Shown here piece by piece: positions 21,923-36,399 of a stretch of DNA of 64,000 nt (position 1 is its first letter; every line of letters starts with the position of its first letter). The DNA is taken from positions 1,266,501 to 1,330,500 of the forward strand of contig NW_027183981.1 in the NCBI RefSeq assembly GCF_041296385.1. The letters run 5' to 3'. Below the pieces are notes generated by a model. The model saw only the letters and a list, made by a program, of their open reading frames with translations. It was not told the DNA's origin and searched no databases. The translations under genes and the position numbers were made by a program. Origin of the DNA: Aphelocoma coerulescens (lineage: Eukaryota > Chordata > Aves > Passeriformes > Corvidae).

Positions 21923-22991
21923 TGCCATCCTGTATTCGAGATTTAAAGACGGAGGGCTGGGGTTTATCAAATTGGCGGCGCTTATACCTAGTATTCAAGC
22001 GCGAAGATTGCACAGATTAGCTCAATCTTCGGATGGGACCTTGGTTTCTTTTTTGAAGGGTGAACATCTAGAATTGATACATGAGAAATTATGGGTTAAA
22101 GCTGGGGGTGTACGAGAGTCCGTCCCCCAAATTTGGGACCCCATCCCATTGATGGAAGTTGCTAGCGAGGGGAGTGAAGCCTTGTCTGAGTGGGAGGCAC
22201 CACGTTCCAAGCTTCGCCTTCCTAGGCCCTGTGACTGGCGGAAGGTGGAATTCAATAAATGGAAACATCTGGTTGCCCAGGGCCATGGGATCGAAAATTT
22301 TGAGAATGATAAGATCAGTAATGACTGGTTGATGCATTACCGCAGCATCCCTCACAGAAAACTCATAACGGCGCTGCAATTAAGAGCGAAGGTCTACCCC
22401 ACTCGGGAATTCTTAGCAAGGGGTAGACACGATGTCTGTGTTCGATCCTGCAGACACTGCGGCGCCGAATATGAATCAGCGTCCCATGTCATCGGAAAAT
22501 GCCCAATTACTCAGGACGCCAGAATTAAAAGGCATAATTTCATCTGCGAAACCCTTAGCCGAGAAGCTAAGAGGGAGAATTGGACGGTTTTCCAGGAGCC
22601 GCATTTGAGAGATGAAGAAAATGAGTTATTTAAGCCTGATTTAATCTTTGTGAAGGATGCTAAGGCACTTGTAGTGGACGTAACAGTGAGATACGAGCAC
22701 AGCAATTCTTCACTGAAAGGGGCCGCTGTGGAGAAGGCAAAAAAGTATCAACACCTTCTTCCACAGATTTGTGACCTCACTAATGTAACATCTGTAGAGT
22801 TCACTGGTTTCCCCTTAGGAGCGCGGGGGAAATGGTATGAGAGGAACTCTGAATTGCTACAGGCCTTGGGACTCTCTAAAACGAGGCTAGGGAGACTAGC
22901 CCGGGCCCTGGCATCCAGAGCACTCTTCTCTTCTGTAGATATCGTACATATGTTCGCAAGCAAAGCCAGATTGTTTGTACCTTTACAATAA
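21876..22991 (+). pseudogene. R2 CCHC/endonuclease region, copy 5
   Basis: Protein identical to copy 1. Confidence 0.92.
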
Positions 22992-23195
22992 AGGCCCCTT
23001 CCCTGAGTGGTTCGAGCTGGACAGTGGAATTGGTTTTGGGTGGGAGGGGTTCACCCGTCATAACGCGTCTTGCCCATATTTGGGCTACAAATTTGGATTC
23101 GACCAGGTGGACGGGCCACCTTTACTTAACCCAGAAAAGAAACATATCATTTTATATGTTTATTAAATAGCCATAGTTACTAACTGGGCATAGCT

Positions 23196-23259
23196 GCAGA
23201 GGTCGCACCTCCTCGTGGTCCCGCCGGATACCCGTAAGGGTAACTAAGTCGACCTCTGC
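23196..23259 (+). ncRNA. HDV-like ribozyme fold, copy 6
   Basis: Identical to copy 1. Confidence 0.83.
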
Positions 23260-23838
23260 CCCAGTGTGAGTGAGGGGGTAATATCTCCCCTCCCTATTGC
23301 TGGACTCGCCACCCAGTGGTAGATTCACAAATCGCAGAAACAAATTTATTGGCGCAGGTATTTGCTGTTGCCCAAAGCCTTGTCCACGGGCATTAGTTGG
23401 ACACAGTCTGCAGGTTGGTCGAGGGTTCCACCTGCAGACTCTGACAACCCTCTTTTAGATTTGACCAAACGCCATCTCGGTCTTGACAATGGTACAATCT
23501 GTGGCTTTGCGGTACGTGTCTACGGCCACCCAAACTGACCCTTTAGATCTGTGGGTTAGAGAGGCCAGAATTCCACCACTATCTGTGGTGTTAGAGGAGG
23601 AAAGAATCAATCTTGTACCTTTGGAGTTTATAAACTCCAAAGTTGCTCTTGAAGTTGGGAGCCATCCGGGTAACACCGCAGATTGTCTGGCTGTATTTCC
23701 TGAACCTTATGAAATCTTGCCCTTTGGGCTGGTTCAGGAAGAAATAAATGGGTGTGAAACAAGAGAAATAGAGGAGCCAATGACACCTGGGACTCCTCCG
23801 GGATCAGAGGGGGCGGAACAATTACAGGAACTCCTGTT

Positions 23839-24903
23839 ATGTCTGTCCCGGACAAAAATCCATCATGTCCAAGGTGTCTGACCCGGTTTACTAATACGCT
23901 GGGGTTAACAGACCATCTAAAGACGTCCCATGGCTGTAATAAGATCTGGTTTAGGTGCTCTAAGTGTGGTAAACAAAATCTGAAATACCACAGTATCTCC
24001 TGTCATGTCCCTCGGTGCAAAGGTGAAGGATTTGTGGCCCCTACGGGTAGCTGGGTCTGTGAGGTGTGCTCTAGAGGTTTTGCTACAAAGATTGGACTGG
24101 GACAGCACAAGAGGTTACAACATCCTCTTGTGTGTAATGTGGAACGGATAGCTGCCTCTCACCCCAAAGAAACATCTTTGCGGGGGGCCCATAAGAAGGT
24201 ATGGACCGAGGAGGAAGAGGCTCTCCTGAATCAATTGGTGGTTAAGTTTGCTGGTAGCAGGAACATCAATCAGCTAATAGCGGAGCACTTGCCATCTAAG
24301 ACGCCAAAGCAGATTAGTGACAAAAGACGCCTTCTAGGAAAAGGTCCCTCAAAGAAAGTTCGATTTAGAGAAGGCGGGGCTGTAGGCAGAGAAGAACCTC
24401 CCCAATCTGCTAAGGGGCAAAGTGAGGGACGCTTGGTGCTCCACTATCATGATATCATCAAGCTGAAGCTATCGGCAGGCGAGTTCACCGTGTGTCAGGA
24501 GGCCTTTGAGAAAATAATGCAGGGGCAAGATCCGCAATCAGTGGTGAACGAAGTGTATGAGAAGTTTCGGGATAGCCAGGATAGGCTTAACCATAAAGTG
24601 TCTAAGCCGCGAAGGCCCCGGGGGCCTCGAGGCCAAAAAGCATCCGGGGTGACAACTAAACGGATGCAGAAAAGGGCCGTTAAGCGAGGAAAATATCTGA
24701 GATATCAGAGGTTGTTTCAGATACATAGAGGGAGGTTGGCACGGGTTATTTTGGATAACACGGAAGCCCTGCAGTGCCAAATACCATCTGGTGTTATCCA
24801 CAGTGCACATTTAAAGAGAGATGGGAAACATCTGTCTGTTTTAGTGGTCTTGAATCCTTCCCAGTATATAGGGAGGCGGATAACACCATGTTTCGAGACC
24901 TGA
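23839..24903 (+). pseudogene. R2 zinc-finger/Myb region, copy 6
   Basis: Protein identical to copy 1. Confidence 0.9.
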
Positions 24904-26109
24904 TTTCAGAGAGAGACTGGTAAGAACTTGAATGAGATGTGTAAAACCTCCGCTCCTGGGCCAGATGGGATTGCTCTGGGTCATCTTATTAAAATAGACC
25001 CTAAGTTCTCCCAGTTGACAGAGATCTTCAACCTCTGGCTTGCCACCGGAACTTTACCGGACGCGCTGCGGGACTGCCTGACAGTTTTGATACCCAAGTC
25101 ATCCAATGAGGAGAAACCTGGTGATATCAACAACTGGAGGCCTATCACCATTGCTTCAGTGGTGTTTAGGTTGTTCTCCAGGATCGCGAATGCGAGACTG
25201 GCCCGTGCATGTCCCATTAACCCCAGACAACGGGGTTTTATCAGCGCATCAGGCTGTTCTGAGAACCTTAAGCTGTTACAGCTTTTGGTTAAGAAGGCAA
25301 AACAGGAACATAGAAGTTTGGGGGTGGTATTTGTGGATATTGCCAAGGCATTTGATACCGTTTGCCAGCAGCATATTATAGCTGGTTTGGTTAAGAGGGG
25401 AGTTGATTCCCATATAATCCATCTAATTGGTGAGATGTACAGGAATATTAAGACGTACATCGTCGCCAAGAATGGGAAAACAGACCCCATTAACATCTGC
25501 TCCGGTGTTAAACAGGGCAACCCAATGTCACTTTTGTTATTCAACCTGGCGCTGGATCCTCTCCTATGTAAACTGGAAACGGAAGGGTGTGGATTCCATC
25601 ATGGTGGATTTAAGATTACGGCCATGGCCTTCGCAGATGATCTGGTGCTTCTGAGCGACTCATGGGAAGGCATGTGTTATAACATCAAAATTTTGGAGAC
25701 CTTTTGTGAGCTTACTGGTCTCCGAACTCAAGAAGAGAAATGCCACGGCTTTTACATCAAGCCGACCAAGGACGCGTATACCATCAGTGACTGTCCTGCT
25801 TGGCAAGTTGGAGGGACTCCCCTCAACATGATCAACCCGGGAAGCTCAGAGAAATATCTTGGCACACAGATTGACCCTTGGACCGGTTTCGCTGATCCTG
25901 GCCTTCCTACGAAACTTGAAGAATGGCTTCATCGGATTGGTAGCGCACCACTTAAACCTCTTCAGAAAGCCGATAGGACATATACCATCCCTAGACTGAT
26001 ATATCTGGCTGACCATACCAATGTAAAAACTGGGCTCCTCGAATCCCTTGACTTGATGATAAAAAAAATCGGTCAAGGAGCGGCTTCATCTCCCAACTTG
26101 TACATGTGA
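24904..26109 (+). pseudogene. R2 reverse transcriptase region, copy 6
   Basis: Protein identical to copy 1. Confidence 0.92.
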
Positions 26110-27178
26110 TGCCATCCTGTATTCGAGATTTAAAGACGGAGGGCTGGGGTTTATCAAATTGGCGGCGCTTATACCTAGTATTCAAGCGCGAAGATTGCAC
26201 AGATTAGCTCAATCTTCGGATGGGACCTTGGTTTCTTTTTTGAAGGGTGAACATCTAGAATTGATACATGAGAAATTATGGGTTAAAGCTGGGGGTGTAC
26301 GAGAGTCCGTCCCCCAAATTTGGGACCCCATCCCATTGATGGAAGTTGCTAGCGAGGGGAGTGAAGCCTTGTCTGAGTGGGAGGCACCACGTTCCAAGCT
26401 TCGCCTTCCTAGGCCCTGTGACTGGCGGAAGGTGGAATTCAATAAATGGAAACATCTGGTTGCCCAGGGCCATGGGATCGAAAATTTTGAGAATGATAAG
26501 ATCAGTAATGACTGGTTGATGCATTACCGCAGCATCCCTCACAGAAAACTCATAACGGCGCTGCAATTAAGAGCGAAGGTCTACCCCACTCGGGAATTCT
26601 TAGCAAGGGGTAGACACGATGTCTGTGTTCGATCCTGCAGACACTGCGGCGCCGAATATGAATCAGCGTCCCATGTCATCGGAAAATGCCCAATTACTCA
26701 GGACGCCAGAATTAAAAGGCATAATTTCATCTGCGAAACCCTTAGCCGAGAAGCTAAGAGGGAGAATTGGACGGTTTTCCAGGAGCCGCATTTGAGAGAT
26801 GAAGAAAATGAGTTATTTAAGCCTGATTTAATCTTTGTGAAGGATGCTAAGGCACTTGTAGTGGACGTAACAGTGAGATACGAGCACAGCAATTCTTCAC
26901 TGAAAGGGGCCGCTGTGGAGAAGGCAAAAAAGTATCAACACCTTCTTCCACAGATTTGTGACCTCACTAATGTAACATCTGTAGAGTTCACTGGTTTCCC
27001 CTTAGGAGCGCGGGGGAAATGGTATGAGAGGAACTCTGAATTGCTACAGGCCTTGGGACTCTCTAAAACGAGGCTAGGGAGACTAGCCCGGGCCCTGGCA
27101 TCCAGAGCACTCTTCTCTTCTGTAGATATCGTACATATGTTCGCAAGCAAAGCCAGATTGTTTGTACCTTTACAATAA
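26063..27178 (+). pseudogene. R2 CCHC/endonuclease region, copy 6
   Basis: Protein identical to copy 1. Confidence 0.92.
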
Positions 27179-27382
27179 AGGCCCCTTCCCTGAGTGGTTC
27201 GAGCTGGACAGTGGAATTGGTTTTGGGTGGGAGGGGTTCACCCGTCATAACGCGTCTTGCCCATATTTGGGCTACAAATTTGGATTCGACCAGGTGGACA
27301 GGCCACCTTTACTTAACCCAGAAAAGAAACATATCATTTTATATGTTTATTAAATAGCCATAGTTACTAACTGGGCATAGCT

Positions 27383-27446
27383 GCAGAGGTCGCACCTCCT
27401 CGTGGTCCCGCCGGATACCCGTAAGGGTAACTAAGTCGACCTCTGC
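27383..27446 (+). ncRNA. HDV-like ribozyme fold, copy 7
   Basis: Identical to copy 1. Confidence 0.83.
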
Positions 27447-28025
27447 CCCAGTGTGAGTGAGGGGGTAATATCTCCCCTCCCTATTGCTGGACTCGCCACC
27501 CAGTGGTAGATTCACAAATCGCAGAAACAAATTTATTGGCGCAGCTATTTGCTGTTGCCCAAAGCCTTGTCCACGGGCATTAGTTGGACACAGTCTGCAG
27601 GTTGGTCGAGGGTTCCACCTGCAGACTCTGACAACCCTCTTTTAGATTTGACCAAACGCCATCTCGGTCTTGACAATGGTACAATCTGTGGCTTTGCGGT
27701 ACGTGTCTACGGCCACCCAAACTGACCCTTTAGATCTGTGGGTTAGAGAGGCCAGAATTCCACCACTATCTGTGGTGTTAGAGGAGGAAAGAATCAATCT
27801 TGTACCTTTGGAGTTTATAAACTCCAAAGTTGCTCTTGAAGTTGGGAGCCATCCGGGTAACACCGCAGATTGTCTGGCTGTATTTCCTGAACCTTATGAA
27901 ATCTTGCCCTTTGGGCTGGTTCAGGAAGAAATAAATGGGTGTGAAACAAGAGAAATAGAGGAGCCAATGACACCTGGGACTCCTCCGGGATCAGAGGGGG
28001 CGGAACAATTACAGGAACTCCTGTT

Positions 28026-29090
28026 ATGTCTGTCCCGGACAAAAATCCATCATGTCCAAGGTGTCTGACCTGGTTTACTAATACGCTGGGGTTAACAGAC
28101 CATCTAAAGACGTCCCATGGCTGTAATAAGATCTGGTTTAGGTGCTCTAAGTGTGGTAAACAAAATCTGAAATACCACAGTATCTCCTGTCATGTCCCTC
28201 GGTGCAAAGGTGAAGGATTTGTGGCCCCTACGGGTAGCTGGGTCTGTGAGGTGTGCTCTAGAGGTTTTGCTACAAAGATTGGACTGGGACAGCACAAGAG
28301 GTTACAACATCCTCTTGTGTGTAATGTGGAACGGATAGCTGCCTCTCACCCCAAAGAAACATCTTTGCGGGGGGCCCATAAGAAGGTATGGACCGAGGAG
28401 GAAGAGGCTCTCCTGAATCAATTGGTGGTTAAGTTTGCTGGTAGCAGGAACATCAATCAGCTAATAGCGGAGCACTTGCCATCTAAGACGCCAAAGCAGA
28501 TTAGTGACAAAAGACGCCTTCTAGGAAAAGGTCCCTCAAAGAAAGTTCGATTTAGAGAAGGCGGGGCTGTAGGCAGAGAAGAACCTCCCCAATCTGCTAA
28601 GGGGCAAAGTGAGGGACGCTTGGTGCTCCACTATCATGATATCATCAAGCTGAAGCTATCGGCAGGCGAGTTCACCGTGTGTCAGGAGGCCTTTGAGAAA
28701 ATAATGCAGGGGCAAGATCCGCAATCAGTGGTGAACGAAGTGTATGAGAAGTTTCGGGATAGCCAGGATAGGCTTAACCATAAAGTGTCTAAGCCGCGAA
28801 GGCCCCGGGGGCCTCGAGGCCAAAAAGCATCCGGGGTGACAACTAAACGGATGCAGAAAAGGGCCGTTAAGCGAGGAAAATATCTGAGATATCAGAGGTT
28901 GTTTCAGATACATAGAGGGAGGTTGGCACGGGTTATTTTGGATAACACGGAAGCCCTGCAGTGCCAAATACCATCTGGTGTTATCCACAGTGCACATTTA
29001 AAGAGAGATGGGAAACATCTGTCTGTTTTAGTGGTCTTGAATCCTTCCCAGTATATAGGGAGGCGGATAACACCATGTTTCGAGACCTGA
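28026..29090 (+). pseudogene. R2 zinc-finger/Myb region, copy 7
   Basis: Has Trp at residue 16, as in copy 2; otherwise as copy 1. Confidence 0.9.
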
Positions 29091-30296
29091 TTTCAGAGAG
29101 AGACTGGTAAGAACTTGAATGAGATGTGTAAAACCTCCGCTCCTGGGCCAGATGGGATTGCTCTGGGTCATCTTATTAAAATAGACCCTAAGTTCTCCCA
29201 GTTGACAGAGATCTTCAACCTCTGGCTTGCCACCGGAACTTTACCGGACGCGCTGCGGGACTGCCTGACAGTTTTGATACCCAAGTCATCCAATGAGGAG
29301 AAACCTGGTGATATCAACAACTGGAGGCCTATCACCATTGCTTCAGTGGTGTTTAGGTTGTTCTCCAGGATCGCGAATGCGAGACTGGCCCGTGCATGTC
29401 CCATTAACCCCAGACAACGGGGTTTTATCAGCGCATCAGGCTGTTCTGAGAACCTTAAGCTGTTACAGCTTTTGGTTAAGAAGGCAAAACAGGAACATAG
29501 AAGTTTGGGGGTGGTATTTGTGGATATTGCCAAGGCATTTGATACCGTTTGCCAGCAGCATATTATAGCTGGTTTGGTTAAGAGGGGAGTTGATTCCCAT
29601 ATAATCCATCTAATTGGTGAGATGTACAGGAATATTAAGACGTACATCGTCGCCAAGAATGGGAAAACAGACCCCATTAACATCTGCTCCGGTGTTAAAC
29701 AGGGCAACCCAATGTCACTTTTGTTATTCAACCTGGCGCTGGATCCTCTCCTATGTAAACTGGAAACGGAAGGGTGTGGATTCCATCATGGTGGATTTAA
29801 GATTACGGCCATGGCCTTCGCAGATGATCTGGTGCTTCTGAGCGACTCATGGGAAGGCATGTGTTATAACATCAAAATTTTGGAGACCTTTTGTGAGCTT
29901 ACTGGTCTCCGAACTCAAGAAGAGAAATGCCACGGCTTTTACATCAAGCCGACCAAGGACGCGTATACCATCAGTGACTGTCCTGCTTGGCAAGTTGGAG
30001 GGACTCCCCTCAACATGATCAACCCGGGAAGCTCAGAGAAATATCTTGGCACACAGATTGACCCTTGGACCGGTTTCGCTGATCCTGGCCTTCCTACGAA
30101 ACTTGAAGAATGGCTTCATCGGATTGGTAGCGCACCACTTAAACCTCTTCAGAAAGCCGATAGGACATATACCATCCCTAGACTGATATATCTGGCTGAC
30201 CATACCAATGTAAAAACTGGGCTCCTCGAATCCCTTGACTTGATGATAAAAAAAATCGGTCAAGGAGCGGCTTCATCTCCCAACTTGTACATGTGA
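29091..30296 (+). pseudogene. R2 reverse transcriptase region, copy 7
   Basis: Protein identical to copy 1. Confidence 0.92.
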
Positions 30297-31365
30297 TGCC
30301 ATCCTGTATTCGAGATTTAAAGACGGAGGGCTGGGGTTTATCAAATTGGCGGCGCTTATACCTAGTATTCAAGCGCGAAGATTGCACAGATTAGCTCAAT
30401 CTTCGGATGGGACCTTGGTTTCTTTTTTGAAGGGTGAACATCTAGAATTGATACATGAGAAATTATGGGTTAAAGCTGGGGGTGTACGAGAGTCCGTCCC
30501 CCAAATTTGGGACCCCATCCCATTGATGGAAGTTGCTAGCGAGGGGAGTGAAGCCTTGTCTGAGTGGGAGGCACCACGTTCCAAGCTTCGCCTTCCTAGG
30601 CCCTGTGACTGGCGGAAGGTGGAATTCAATAAATGGAAACATCTGGTTGCCCAGGGCCATGGGATCGAAAATTTTGAGAATGATAAGATCAGTAATGACT
30701 GGTTGATGCATTACCGCAGCATCCCTCACAGAAAACTCATAACGGCGCTGCAATTAAGAGCGAAGGTCTACCCCACTCGGGAATTCTTAGCAAGGGGTAG
30801 ACACGATGTCTGTGTTCGATCCTGCAGACACTGCGGCGCCGAATATGAATCAGCGTCCCATGTCATCGGAAAATGCCCAATTACTCAGGACGCCAGAATT
30901 AAAAGGCATAATTTCATCTGCGAAACCCTTAGCCGAGAAGCTAAGAGGGAGAATTGGACGGTTTTCCAGGAGCCGCATTTGAGAGATGAAGAAAATGAGT
31001 TATTTAAGCCTGATTTAATCTTTGTGAAGGATGCTAAGGCACTTGTAGTGGACGTAACAGTGAGATACGAGCACAGCAATTCTTCACTGAAAGGGGCCGC
31101 TGTGGAGAAGGCAAAAAAGTATCAACACCTTCTTCCACAGATTTGTGACCTCACTAATGTAACATCTGTAGAGTTCACTGGTTTCCCCTTAGGAGCGCGG
31201 GGGAAATGGTATGAGAGGAACTCTGAATTGCTACAGGCCTTGGGACTCTCTAAAACGAGGCTAGGGAGACTAGCCCGGGCCCTGGCATCCAGAGCACTCT
31301 TCTCTTCTGTAGATATCGTACATATGTTCGCAAGCAAAGCCAGATTGTTTGTACCTTTACAATAA
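30250..31365 (+). pseudogene. R2 CCHC/endonuclease region, copy 7
   Basis: Protein identical to copy 1. Confidence 0.92.
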
Positions 31366-31569
31366 AGGCCCCTTCCCTGAGTGGTTCGAGCTGGACAGTG
31401 GAATTGGTTTTGGGTGGGAGGGGTTCACCCGTCATAACGCGTCTTGCCCATATTTGGGCTACAAATTTGGATTCGACCAGGTGGACGGGCCACCTTTACT
31501 TAACCCAGAAAAGAAACATATCATTTTATATGTTTATTAAATAGCCATAGTTACTAACTGGGCATAGCT

Positions 31570-31633
31570 GCAGAGGTCGCACCTCCTCGTGGTCCCGCCG
31601 GATACCCGTAAGGGTAACTAAGTCGACCTCTGC
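31570..31633 (+). ncRNA. HDV-like ribozyme fold, copy 8
   Basis: Identical to copy 1. Confidence 0.83.
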
Positions 31634-32212
31634 CCCAGTGTGAGTGAGGGGGTAATATCTCCCCTCCCTATTGCTGGACTCGCCACCCAGTGGTAGATTC
31701 ACAAATCGCAGAAACAAATTTATTGGCGCAGCTATTTGCTGTTGCCCAAAGCCTTGTCCACGGGCATTAGTTGGACACAGTCTGCAGGTTGGTCGAGGGT
31801 TCCACCTGCAGACTCTGACAACCCTCTTTTAGATTTGACCAAACGCCATCTCGGTCTTGACAATGGTACAATCTGTGGCTTTGCGGTACGTGTCTACGGC
31901 CACCCAAACTGACCCTTTAGATCTGTGGGTTAGAGAGGCCAGAATTCCACCACTATCTGTGGTGTTAGAGGAGGAAAGAATCAATCTTGTACCTTTGGAG
32001 TTTATAAACTCCAAAGTTGCTCTTGAAGTTGGGAGCCATCCGGGTAACACCGCAGATTGTCTGGCTGTATTTCCTGAACCTTATGAAATCTTGCCCTTTG
32101 GGCTGGTTCAGGAAGAAATAAATGGGTGTGAAACAAGAGAAATAGAGGAGCCAATGACACCTGGGACTCCTCCGGGATCAGAGGGGGCGGAACAATTACA
32201 GGAACTCCTGTT

Positions 32213-33277
32213 ATGTCTGTCCCGGACAAAAATCCATCATGTCCAAGGTGTCTGACCCGGTTTACTAATACGCTGGGGTTAACAGACCATCTAAAGACGT
32301 CCCATGGCTGTAATAAGATCTGGTTTAGGTGCTCTAAGTGTGGTAAACAAAATCTGAAATACCACAGTATCTCCTGTCATGTCCCTCGGTGCAAAGGTGA
32401 AGGATTTGTGGCCCCTACGGGTAGCTGGGTCTGTGAGGTGTGCTCTAGAGGTTTTGCTACAAAGATTGGACTGGGACAGCACAAGAGGTTACAACATCCT
32501 CTTGTGTGTAATGTGGAACGGATAGCTGCCTCTCACCCCAAAGAAACATCTTTGCGGGGGGCCCATAAGAAGGTATGGACCGAGGAGGAAGAGGCTCTCC
32601 TGAATCAATTGGTGGTTAAGTTTGCTGGTAGCAGGAACATCAATCAGCTAATAGCGGAGCACTTGCCATCTAAGACGCCAAAGCAGATTAGTGACAAAAG
32701 ACGCCTTCTAGGAAAAGGTCCCTCAAAGAAAGTTCGATTTAGAGAAGGCGGGGCTGTAGGCAGAGAAGAACCTCCCCAATCTGCTAAGGGGCAAAGTGAG
32801 GGACGCTTGGTGCTCCACTATCATGATATCATCAAGCTGAAGCTATCGGCAGGCGAGTTCACCGTGTGTCAGGAGGCCTTTGAGAAAATAATGCAGGGGC
32901 AAGATCCGCAATCAGTGGTGAACGAAGTGTATGAGAAGTTTCGGGATAGCCAGGATAGGCTTAACCATAAAGTGTCTAAGCCGCGAAGGCCCCGGGGGCC
33001 TCGAGGCCAAAAAGCATCCGGGGTGACAACTAAACGGATGCAGAAAAGGGCCGTTAAGCGAGGAAAATATCTGAGATATCAGAGGTTGTTTCAGATACAT
33101 AGAGGGAGGTTGGCACGGGTTATTTTGGATAACACGGAAGCCCTGCAGTGCCAAATACCATCTGGTGTTATCCACAGTGCACATTTAAAGAGAGATGGGA
33201 AACATCTGTCTGTTTTAGTGGTCTTGAATCCTTCCCAGTATATAGGGAGGCGGATAACACCATGTTTCGAGACCTGA
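32213..33277 (+). pseudogene. R2 zinc-finger/Myb region, copy 8
   Basis: Protein identical to copy 1. Confidence 0.9.
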
Positions 33278-34483
33278 TTTCAGAGAGAGACTGGTAAGAA
33301 CTTGAATGAGATGTGTAAAACCTCCGCTCCTGGGCCAGATGGGATTGCTCTGGGTCATCTTATTAAAATAGACCCTAAGTTCTCCCAGTTGACAGAGATC
33401 TTCAACCTCTGGCTTGCCACCGGAACTTTACCGGACGCGCTGCGGGACTGCCTGACAGTTTTGATACCCAAGTCATCCAATGAGGAGAAACCTGGTGATA
33501 TCAACAACTGGAGGCCTATCACCATTGCTTCAGTGGTGTTTAGGTTGTTCTCCAGGATCGCGAATGCGAGACTGGCCCGTGCATGTCCCATTAACCCCAG
33601 ACAACGGGGTTTTATCAGCGCATCAGGCTGTTCTGAGAACCTTAAGCTGTTACAGCTTTTGGTTAAGAAGGCAAAACAGGAACATAGAAGTTTGGGGGTG
33701 GTATTTGTGGATATTGCCAAGGCATTTGATACCGTTTGCCAGCAGCATATTATAGCTGGTTTGGTTAAGAGGGGAGTTGATTCCCATATAATCCATCTAA
33801 TTGGTGAGATGTACAGGAATATTAAGACGTACATCGTCGCCAAGAATGGGAAAACAGACCCCATTAACATCTGCTCCGGTGTTAAACAGGGCAACCCAAT
33901 GTCACTTTTGTTATTCAACCTGGCGCTGGATCCTCTCCTATGTAAACTGGAAACGGAAGGGTGTGGATTCCATCATGGTGGATTTAAGATTACGGCCATG
34001 GCCTTCGCAGATGATCTGGTGCTTCTGAGCGACTCATGGGAAGGCATGTGTTATAACATCAAAATTTTGGAGACCTTTTGTGAGCTTACTGGTCTCCGAA
34101 CTCAAGAAGAGAAATGCCACGGCTTTTACATCAAGCCGACCAAGGACGCGTATACCATCAGTGACTGTCCTGCTTGGCAAGTTGGAGGGACTCCCCTCAA
34201 CATGATCAACCCGGGAAGCTCAGAGAAATATCTTGGCACACAGATTGACCCTTGGACCGGTTTCGCTGATCCTGGCCTTCCTACGAAACTTGAAGAATGG
34301 CTTCATCGGATTGGTAGCGCACCACTTAAACCTCTTCAGAAAGCCGATAGGACATATACCATCCCTAGACTGATATATCTGGCTGACCATACCAATGTAA
34401 AAACTGGGCTCCTCGAATCCCTTGACTTGATGATAAAAAAAATCGGTCAAGGAGCGGCTTCATCTCCCAACTTGTACATGTGA
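33278..34483 (+). pseudogene. R2 reverse transcriptase region, copy 8
   Basis: Protein identical to copy 1. Confidence 0.92.
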
Positions 34484-35552
34484 TGCCATCCTGTATTCGA
34501 GATTTAAAGACGGAGGGCTGGGGTTTATCAAATTGGCGGCGCTTATACCTAGTATTCAAGCGCGAAGATTGCACAGATTAGCTCAATCTTCGGATGGGAC
34601 CTTGGTTTCTTTTTTGAAGGGTGAACATCTAGAATTGATACATGAGAAATTATGGGTTAAAGCTGGGGGTGTACGAGAGTCCGTCCCCCAAATTTGGGAC
34701 CCCATCCCATTGATGGAAGTTGCTAGCGAGGGGAGTGAAGCCTTGTCTGAGTGGGAGGCACCACGTTCCAAGCTTCGCCTTCCTAGGCCCTGTGACTGGC
34801 GGAAGGTGGAATTCAATAAATGGAAACATCTGGTTGCCCAGGGCCATGGGATCGAAAATTTTGAGAATGATAAGATCAGTAATGACTGGTTGATGCATTA
34901 CCGCAGCATCCCTCACAGAAAACTCATAACGGCGCTGCAATTAAGAGCGAAGGTCTACCCCACTCGGGAATTCTTAGCAAGGGGTAGACACGATGTCTGT
35001 GTTCGATCCTGCAGACACTGCGGCGCCGAATATGAATCAGCGTCCCATGTCATCGGAAAATGCCCAATTACTCAGGACGCCAGAATTAAAAGGCATAATT
35101 TCATCTGCGAAACCCTTAGCCGAGAAGCTAAGAGGGAGAATTGGACGGTTTTCCAGGAGCCGCATTTGAGAGATGAAGAAAATGAGTTATTTAAGCCTGA
35201 TTTAATCTTTGTGAAGGATGCTAAGGCACTTGTAGTGGACGTAACAGTGAGATACGAGCACAGCAATTCTTCACTGAAAGGGGCCGCTGTGGAGAAGGCA
35301 AAAAAGTATCAACACCTTCTTCCACAGATTTGTGACCTCACTAATGTAACATCTGTAGAGTTCACTGGTTTCCCCTTAGGAGCGCGGGGGAAATGGTATG
35401 AGAGGAACTCTGAATTGCTACAGGCCTTGGGACTCTCTAAAACGAGGCTAGGGAGACTAGCCCGGGCCCTGGCATCCAGAGCACTCTTCTCTTCTGTAGA
35501 TATCGTACATATGTTCGCAAGCAAAGCCAGATTGTTTGTACCTTTACAATAA
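34437..35552 (+). pseudogene. R2 CCHC/endonuclease region, copy 8
   Basis: Protein identical to copy 1. Confidence 0.92.
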
Positions 35553-35756
35553 AGGCCCCTTCCCTGAGTGGTTCGAGCTGGACAGTGGAATTGGTTTTGG
35601 GTGGGAGGGGTTCACCCGTCATAACGCGTCTTGCCCATATTTGGGCTACAAATTTGGATTCGACCAGGTGGACAGGCCACCTTTACTTAACCCAGAAAAG
35701 AAACATATCATTTTATATGTTTATTAAATAGCCATAGTTACTAACTGGGCATAGCT

Positions 35757-35820
35757 GCAGAGGTCGCACCTCCTCGTGGTCCCGCCGGATACCCGTAAGG
35801 GTAACTAAGTCGACCTCTGC
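35757..35820 (+). ncRNA. HDV-like ribozyme fold, copy 9
   Basis: Identical to copy 1. Confidence 0.83.
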
Positions 35821-36399
35821 CCCAGTGTGAGTGAGGGGGTAATATCTCCCCTCCCTATTGCTGGACTCGCCACCCAGTGGTAGATTCACAAATCGCAGAA
35901 ACAAATTTATTGGCGCAGCTATTTGCTGTTGCCCAAAGCCTTGTCCACGGGCATTAGTTGGACACAGTCTGCAGGTTGGTCGAGGGTTCCACCTGCAGAC
36001 TCTGACAACCCTCTTTTAGATTTGACCAAACGCCATCTCGGTCTTGACAATGGTACAATCTGTGGCTTTGCGGTACGTGTCTACGGCCACCCAAACTGAC
36101 CCTTTAGATCTGTGGGTTAGAGAGGCCAGAATTCCACCACTATCTGTGGTGTTAGAGGAGGAAAGAATCAATCTTGTACCTTTGGAGTTTATAAACTCCA
36201 AAGTTGCTCTTGAAGTTGGGAGCCATCCGGGTAACACCGCAGATTGTCTGGCTGTATTTCCTGAACCTTATGAAATCTTGCCCTTTGGGCTGGTTCAGGA
36301 AGAAATAAATGGGTGTGAAACAAGAGAAATAGAGGAGCCAATGACACCTGGGACTCCTCCGGGATCAGAGGGGGCGGAACAATTACAGGAACTCCTGTT

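Larger units (their letters stand above)
18981..23167 (+). mobile_element. R2 copy 5
   Basis: Complete unit. Its N-terminal frame is 19302-19694. I found no difference from the majority sequence. Confidence 0.95.
23168..27354 (+). mobile_element. R2 copy 6
   Basis: Complete unit. Its N-terminal frame is 23489-23881. It is marked by C-to-G at 23358 in the leader, shared only with copy 12, and by the minority A at 27300. Confidence 0.95.
27355..31541 (+). mobile_element. R2 copy 7
   Basis: Complete unit. Its N-terminal frame is 27676-28068. It carries T at 28071 (finger 1 Trp). Confidence 0.95.
31542..35728 (+). mobile_element. R2 copy 8
   Basis: Complete unit. Its N-terminal frame is 31863-32255. 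It carries the minority A at 35674. Confidence 0.95.
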